Assembly (NCBI GenBank): GCA_946811695.1
Contig: OX328124.1
Location: 56,364,603-56,428,602 of the forward strand
Source: Gonocerus acuteangulatus
Lineage: Eukaryota > Arthropoda > Insecta > Hemiptera > Coreidae
DNA length: 64,000 nucleotides
Direction: 5' to 3'
Part shown: positions 58,606 through 64,000 of the stretch, piece by piece
Layout: every line of letters starts with the position of its first letter
How positions within the stretch are numbered: position 1 is the first letter of the stretch
The notes under the pieces: generated by a model
The model's database searches: none
Seen by the model: the letters and a program-made list of their open reading frames with translations, nothing else
Told to the model about the DNA's origin: nothing
Program-made: the position numbers and the translations under genes

Positions 58606-58981
58606 TTCACACGTTTGAAAACAATTAAAGGTTAACATACAAGTCGGATAAATATAGTATTATTGGTGTGTAGAACGACTCTGTCTATGGTAAGAACTAC
58701 ATTTCTGGAAACTCGTTTGCAATTAGCACCTTCCGATGAGGGTCATTGGATGATAACATAGTTTAAGGCCATAACAGTAAACCAACAATCTTAGTGGAAA
58801 AGTAAAGAAGTAATTAAATTGACACAGGAAAGTTATCGTAGTTTCCTTGAGAAACGTTTTATTCTGAACAGCTGGCTGATATTATAATAGGGGAACTTGG
58901 AATGGAGTGGTCAGTGTTTTGTTGATTTGTTTTTGGTCACAATTAGAATTGTTGTACCGACTCAGAAATAGAGTGGTGTAA
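58606..58981. other. Spacer between inverted copies X4 and X5
   Basis: About 375 bases of unique-looking sequence without gene features. Confidence 0.5.
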
Positions 58982-60055
58982 GTATAAAAAGTCCGTCATG
59001 CAGGAGCTGCATAACTAAGCACTTTCCTCAGAATTTGGGTAGTGTAGATTGCTTTCCAGAACAATTTGCTTAAAATATCCTACATAAATAAAATAAAAAC
59101 ATGAATAGTTCTCTTTTAAATTTGTAATGAGTAACTGATCAATTAATAATTTGCTTCCAGAGTTATGTTTACACATGGTACCTATTACACTACGTAATAA
59201 ATACAAAAAACCTCATATTATCGTATTTTGATCTAACGCAGGAACAGGATACAGTCACTCTAGTGGTAGAAAGCGCTCCTTGCGGCGGCTTTGTGAACCT
59301 ACGTCTGACGGGCTTTTCTATTGAAATATATTACAAATTAAACCCCCGCTTTCCGATTGACCGATTCAGCTCATTTTTACAACACTTCTTTCTCATGAGT
59401 TACCCACGACGTATACCGCGTTTCGTTACAATACAGCAGAAATTACGACCGGTATGAGTATATTAAGAATTTGGGTCAAGAGTAAACCCCCCCTTCTAAT
59501 GAACCGATTTAGTTTATTTTTACAACACATATTTACCTGTAGATTACCACTACGAATACCGAGTTTCGTCGAAATATACCAAAAATCACGGCTGGTAGTG
59601 GCGAATTGGTATAGTGGGTCCGGAGTAAACCCCCCTCCTAATGAACCGATTTAGTTTATTTTTACAACAGTTATTTACCTGTGGATTACCACTACGAATA
59701 CCGAGTTTCATCGAAATATACCAAAAATCACGGCTGGTAGTGGCGAATTGGTATTGTGGGTCCGGAGTAAACCCCCCCTTCTAATGAACCGATTTAGTTC
59801 ATTTTTATATTTCACTTTTCTCTCTATATTACCACTACGAATACCAAGTTTCGTTGAAATATAACAAATATTACGGCTGACATAGTCAAATTAGTGTTTT
59901 GGGTTCGGGGTAAACCCCCCCCTTCCGGTGGACCGACTTTGGTGGTTAACGAACTCGTTCAATCGTTTGCTAATTGAATGCTATATACCAAGTTTCGTGA
60001 CGAAAAAACAAAAACTCTGGCCGCTATCGTGTTAACAGACACACATATATATATA

Positions 60056-60113
<58 letters not shown>

Positions 60114-60245
60114 TATATATAAATTTTAACGGGGGTCATTTTCGGTGTCTACTAGGTAGGATCGATAAAGATTTGAAGAAATTTTTCAAAAATTCCGTCA
60201 TGAGTCCAACCTCAATAACTACTTTCCTTCGGAGGAAAGTGCTAA
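58982..60245 (+). repeat. Family X dispersed repeat, long copy X5
   Basis: Very close to X3 throughout by eye, from GTCCGTCATGCAGGAGCTGC to ACTTTCCTTCGGAGGAAAGT. It has about four 145-bp subunits (one fewer than X3), but it keeps a segment, CACTCTAGTGGTAGAAAGCG, that X3 lacks. An AT array lies at 60045-60118 directly after GTGTTAACAGACACA. Confidence 0.87.
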
Positions 60246-60407
60246 AATATCCGACAGATGGCAACCACACCCAAACAAAACAAAGGAATGATTATAAAAT
60301 CATTGTTGCAAGTCTGAATACAATTCCCGATTTCAATTGTTACAGTTTTAGAAATAGGTTGTTTAGTGGTGTGTTGAAATTGTACTACTTTGAGAAATTT
60401 AATAAGG

Positions 60408-60510
60408 AGCCTCGATGGCCGTGAGTGGTAAGGCTTGTACCACTCACTGTGTTGTGGTAAGGTATGTTGAGCGTTATGGGTTCCATTTTCAATATCGATG
60501 GACCCTTTTC
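60408..60510 (+). mobile_element. tRNA-like SINE head (family C)
   Basis: GGAGCCTCGATGGCCGTGAG and TGGTAAGGCTTGTACC resemble a tRNA D-arm and anticodon arm; GGGTTCCATTTTC sits where box B would be. It resembles the family B head but differs in sequence. The body downstream (AAAATGTAACCCTG) is unlike family B. A tRNA pseudogene is possible. Confidence 0.45.
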
Positions 60511-60642
60511 TTTCGAAAAATGTAACCCTGTCAAAATGTCAAACCCTTTTTCTTCAAATTAATAGTACGAATTAGATTTGTCAGGTTATTTAAATAAACT
60601 AGTATTATTAAACAAATAATTATTATTTAAAAAATGTACTTA

Positions 60643-61035
60643 TCTATATACATAAAAATGACTTGTCTGTTTATCTGTTTGTGTCTTTGTTCCCTACACA
60701 AATCCATACCGTTTTTTCGATTTTGATCACACTTGGCACACAGGTAGGTCTTGATACGGGGAGTGTTCTAAGATTGACCAAGAACATATACCAGCTGTCT
60801 CTCTGTATGTTTGGTCCATATACAAATCCACACAGTTTGACCGATTTTGATCAAACTTTGCACACAGGTAGGTATTGATCCGGGGAGTTAGGCTAGGTCA
60901 AAATAGTTTAGGACTCACAGTTGGGAGGTTTAAAACTGTGAACCCGAACAGTTACAGATTTGCGTCATCAGACGTTAATATTACTTATTTAGTTTCTAAT
61001 AGTAGGTGTAGGATGGCACGTCGGGCAAGAGCTAG
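60643..61035 (+). mobile_element. Helitron-like element, copy H2
   Basis: Starts TCTATATACATAAAAATGAC and ends GGCACGTCGGGCAAGAGCTAG, with A before and T after. It shares with H1 the GTTTGTGTC, ACAAATCCA and GATTTTGATCA blocks, the CAGTTGGGAGG block and the TAGGTGTAGGATGGCACG end. The TACAAATCCACAC...TTGATCAAACTTT segment is present twice. Confidence 0.68.
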
Positions 61036-61486
61036 TGATTAATAATTTAAAAAAAAAAGAGTTTATTTTATAGCACTCACTTAATGATTTTATCCATGTT
61101 TGTGACTCAGGATGGCTTCTTAAAATGGCTTATTTCCAAAGTATTATTTTCTGCCCTAATAATACTGAACGGATTATTTATGTGACCTTAGTCCGTTTCT
61201 CTGCACTAGGGATGATACTGTCAAAACGTCGTCACTCTCAACTGGCAAGCGAACAAAAAAATATTCAAAGTGTCCAAAGGTAGGAATTGTCAGGATTCGG
61301 TCGTTATTTCTTATTAAAACTACATTTTACATGTGAAAATGGGTTTTGTTTGCCGACGTTCCTTGTACAAATGTGAAGACATTTTTAAATAGAAATAATC
61401 ATTAAAGAGACATAAATAAGGAATTAGGGGTCAATAAAAACTTATTAGATCACATTAGTTTAAATACTTAAAGAACTTTTTGTTTA
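61036..61486 (+). repeat. Dispersed repeat R (copy 2) and flanking AT-rich sequence
   Basis: AGGATGGCTTCTTAAAATGG (61110) to about 61290 parallels 34181-34440. The remainder, up to 61486, holds nothing recognisable. Confidence 0.5.
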
Positions 61487-61540
61487 TTACAAATATTATA
61501 GTCTTCTGGTATTGACCGTGACACAAACTTTTTATCCGAC

Positions 61541-61571
61541 GTTTCGCTAGTCATACTGCCAGCTTCCTCAG
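61541..61571 (-). ncRNA. Hammerhead-like motif, left arm of P6
   Basis: Minus strand: CTGAGGA, one base (A), stem GCT...AGC around GGCAGTATGACT, then GAAAC. Both conserved boxes are intact. Activity not established. Confidence 0.5.
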
Positions 61572-61591
61572 GGCTTAGTCTGAGAATCAGT

Positions 61592-61622
61592 CAGAGGAAG
61601 CTGGCAGTATGACTAGCGAAAC
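61592..61622 (+). ncRNA. Hammerhead-like motif, right arm of P6
   Basis: Plus-strand mirror copy, CAGAGGA (T to A change in the first box) with the same stem and GAAAC. The change would be expected to disable a hammerhead. Confidence 0.42.
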
Positions 61623-61676
61623 GTCGGCAAAGAAGTTTGTGACACGGTCAATACCAGGAGACTATAATATTTGTAA

Positions 61677-61888
61677 TGATTCGGACCGTGGAAGCCTACA
61701 AGTTAAACTTTTGTTTATATTGAGAAAATCCATTGTGAAGTTGTGAAGGTGGAAAAGTCGTTAGAGAATGAGGTGACTGATTGAAGAAGGAACTGTCAAT
61801 TTCCCGAACGAATCAGAACGAGGTAGATTGGAGACCAGACCTTTCTCCTCTTCTCATGCATTAGCTAGTTCAAGGATTACAGGGTTTC
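61677..61888. other. Intergenic stretch, no gene seen
   Basis: Nothing recognisable. Confidence 0.35.
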
Positions 61889-61934
61889 AATTCTATACAA
61901 CATGTAAGGTGTACATCGCTATAAAGCGTTAACA

Positions 61935-61995
<61 letters not shown>

Positions 61996-62003
61996 CTATA
62001 CAA
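61889..62003 (+). mobile_element. Very short retro-insertion: ~35 bases plus poly(A), with TSD
   Basis: The 12-bp TSD AATTCTATACAA (61889-61900 and 61992-62003) flanks CATGTAAGGTGTACATCGCT, ATAAAGCGTTAACAC and then about 56 A. The TAAGCGTTAACAC-poly(A) layout suits the extreme 3' end of a non-LTR element. This is a dead-on-arrival insertion. Confidence 0.85.
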
Positions 62004-62764
62004 TACTTCATCTGGGTTACATCATAGTCAATGACTTCAGCAGCAGTCGAAACAATAAATTGTCATAGTAGTACATGGGGATTTATTGCTATTCAAGTTA
62101 TTAGCGCATTTACCATTTACAAATTATTTTTTGGGGGGGATTAATACAAACGTCTAAAAATGGATAAAAACATAAATAGTAGTTCCATTTCTATCATTTT
62201 TCTTGCTGAATGATTTTTACTTATAAATAAATATGTCTTCTAATTCTAATTTTTTGACATTTCTTTAATTTTTAGTAACTATTTTTTTTTCGTCGGCTAT
62301 TAGTACAAGTAACTATTGTATATATTTCTATTTCAGAGCTTTTAGTACTTGCATGTTACTTATTATGTAGTTTGTCAATCGATTTTGTTTCTTATATGTT
62401 TAGATATTTCTTCTTACAATTTTGTTTCGTGCTATTTTTTCATTCTTTGTTACTATATATTTTGTTGTATAGATTTATATTTTTAATTTATATATATATA
62501 TATATATATATTTTTTTGTATTTGCGAGTAGTTTATTTCATTTTATATAGAGGTGTTTATCTTATATTTCTATAGATTTCTTCATATAAGTTTTTTCCTG
62601 ATATTTTTTAATTCTTTGTTACTATCTATTTTGTTGTACAAATTTATATTTTTAATAAGTGATTGCAGCTTAGATACTTTTTTATATGCTCTTTTTTTAC
62701 TGAATATAATTATCCTTAATTATTTTATTTCAAACCCGTGGTTTCCTGCGTTATATTAAGATTG
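62004..62764. other. Intergenic stretch, no gene seen
   Basis: T-rich sequence with a short AT array (62489-62511). Phe/Leu/Ile-rich frames here are compositional artefacts. Confidence 0.45.
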
Positions 62765-62772
62765 GAGCGCTT

Positions 62773-63033
62773 CATGGGCTGAGGGGCTGCAGCCCCCCTC
62801 CCCCGAAATTTTCATTTGATGGTAAAAATGTGTCATAAAAACATTAAAAATAAATTCAATAAGATCGCTTAGTTAATAAAAAATAGTTTATTTTAGGTAA
62901 AATAGCGTTTTAGTTGCCTACAACTATTTTAAATTCTAAATTTTTCATATTCCATTCCCCGCAAATGGTCTCAGCCCCCCCCCCCCGACATTTTCCCAGC
63001 CCCTCCCGAAATTGTTTCCTATATACGCCCATG
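62773..63033. mobile_element. hAT-type MITE, copy 2, with 8-bp TSD
   Basis: Inverted relative to 10497-10745: CATGGGCTGAGGGGCTGCAG at the left, TTTCCTATATACGCCCATG at the right. The 8-bp TSD GAGCGCTT lies at 62765-62772 and 63034-63041. C runs near 62795 and 62980 correspond to the G runs of copy 1. Confidence 0.9.
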
Positions 63034-63041
63034 GAGCGCTT

Positions 63042-63579
63042 ATGCTGTTAAATAAATAAGGTCATTAATTTTTTTCGGATTACATTAGTTTCCCACGCTC
63101 GAAGGTTGACTCTAAAGTAAAAGTTAAGTTTTATTTAAATGAAAATCATTATTTTAAGCAGTGGCTCTAAAAATAGGGTCTGATGATTTTTGTTTGTTTT
63201 GTGTATACAATGTCTGCGAAAAATGTAAAAGTCTGACTAATAAATCTCTTCAGATTTTATCGATTGTTAAATTTTAATGTAAAACGATTTGAAATACCTG
63301 GGTAAATGAAATATCCTTGAAAAACATTGTGTTTCTGTGCATTTTTGATTTGGGGGGGGGTTCAATGTTGCCTATTGAAATTTTTAGAAAGTAATAAGAA
63401 GACAAAATATTAGTTACTGCAAATAGAGAAAAATATATTAAAATAAATTCGATTGTTTTATATAATATACACTCAATAATAAAAAAAACCAAAGTTATTA
63501 AAATGAAAGTAAATAAAACTAATGTTTATTAAAATATTTTACATTTTAAGATTTGTATTTTTAAAATTTGTAATTTTCT
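63042..63579. other. Intergenic stretch, no gene seen
   Basis: Nothing recognisable. Confidence 0.4.
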
Positions 63580-63926
63580 TTTTTTTTATAAAGTAGATTT
63601 GCTGCCCTCAAGAATCTTAACGCTATCATGGCTCAATTCATAGTTATCTCCAAGTATCGCAAAGAGGGATTTCCATGAATGTCCATTTAGTTTCGACCGG
63701 CCTCGTAGGCTGTGCATTCTTTGAAAATATGTTGAATTGAAATATTTTCACCACATACTGTACATTCAAGAATAGAGTATCTTTTAAATGCATAAGCTTC
63801 GATAAGATTAGTGTGTTCATATCTTCTCGACAGAACGATCTCATTTCCAGTCTTCAGATAAGGTTTACTATGGCGACGTGATGGAGGTAGTTTTTGAGGC
63901 TTAAAAGGCCCCAATGCACTGAACAT
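63580..63926 (-). pseudogene. 3' end of an I/Jockey-type non-LTR element
   Basis: The minus-strand frame contains GNEIVLSRRYEHTNLIEAYA and CTVCGENISIQHIFKEC, the C-terminal Cys/His motif that follows RNase H in I-type proteins (compare CVHCDCILDVRHILVDC at 14.2 kb). After a frameshift comes SLFAILGDNYELSHDSVKIL, the usual tail, a stop near 63585 and an A-rich run. The sequence upstream of 63926 is not recognisable as RNase H, so the copy is truncated. Confidence 0.72.
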
Positions 63927-64000
63927 GATACCGTAAGTAGGAATAAGCTACAACACATATTACTACTCAAATAAAGAAAAAAAAAAAACTGTATGAAACG
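63927..64000. other. Window edge, no feature
   Basis: An A run at 63977-63988; nothing else. Confidence 0.4.

Larger units (their letters stand above)
61487..61676. mobile_element. PLE-like palindromic insertion (P6)
   Basis: A compact inverted repeat: TTACAAATATTATAGTC...CGACGTTTCGCTAGTCATAC on the left is mirrored on the right over about 85 bases with few differences, around a loop of about 17 bases. Each arm carries a hammerhead-like motif. No coding and no TSD outside the palindrome. Confidence 0.7.

Overview
This is a eukaryotic, AT-rich, repeat-dominated window with one convincing host exon. Jockey-like and I-like non-LTR retrotransposons, a Penelope-like element (PLE), hAT, Harbinger and Helitron-like DNA elements, tRNA- and 5S-derived SINEs and long (AT)n arrays all point to an invertebrate, most likely an arthropod. 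The species cannot be fixed from the sequence.

Layout. 1-312 is a 69-bp satellite. 2-13 kb holds a Helitron-like element with a nested SINE, MITEs, a decayed reverse transcriptase (RT) remnant and long stretches with nothing recognisable. 13.6-20.6 kb is a minus-strand I-like element (gag, endonuclease (EN), RT, RNase H) broken by stops and frameshifts. A 1.23-kb PLE fragment sits inside it, flanked by a 12-bp target-site duplication (TSD), and it fuses the RT frame to a GIY-YIG domain. 25.5-27.6 kb is a hAT element with a perfect 8-bp TSD, split by a palindromic PLE-like insertion; a second hAT remnant follows at 27.9-28.7 kb. 28.8-43 kb is a mosaic of MITEs, SINEs, microsatellites and further palindromic insertions. 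44316-44533 is a first coding exon with a signal peptide and the start of an NRF (nose resistant to fluoxetine) domain. 49.6-51.0 kb and 57.7-60.2 kb hold three long copies of a dispersed family (called X here) built of ~145-bp subrepeats. 51.1-55.0 kb is a minus-strand Jockey element with a 900-codon open ORF2 and a broken gag. 55-64 kb is again a repeat mosaic.

How it fits together. Almost nothing acts as a gene network here; the window records successive insertions. TSDs fix the order in several nests: SINE in Helitron, SINE in MITE, PLE in I element, palindrome in hAT, 5S-SINE in family X. The most unusual theme is a set of six palindromic or terminally inverted insertions, five of which carry a hammerhead-like core (CTGANGA, one spacer base, hairpin, GAAA) at matching positions. 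One of the six encodes a Penelope-type GIY-YIG domain. All positions come from reading by eye; no identity values or database matches were computed.
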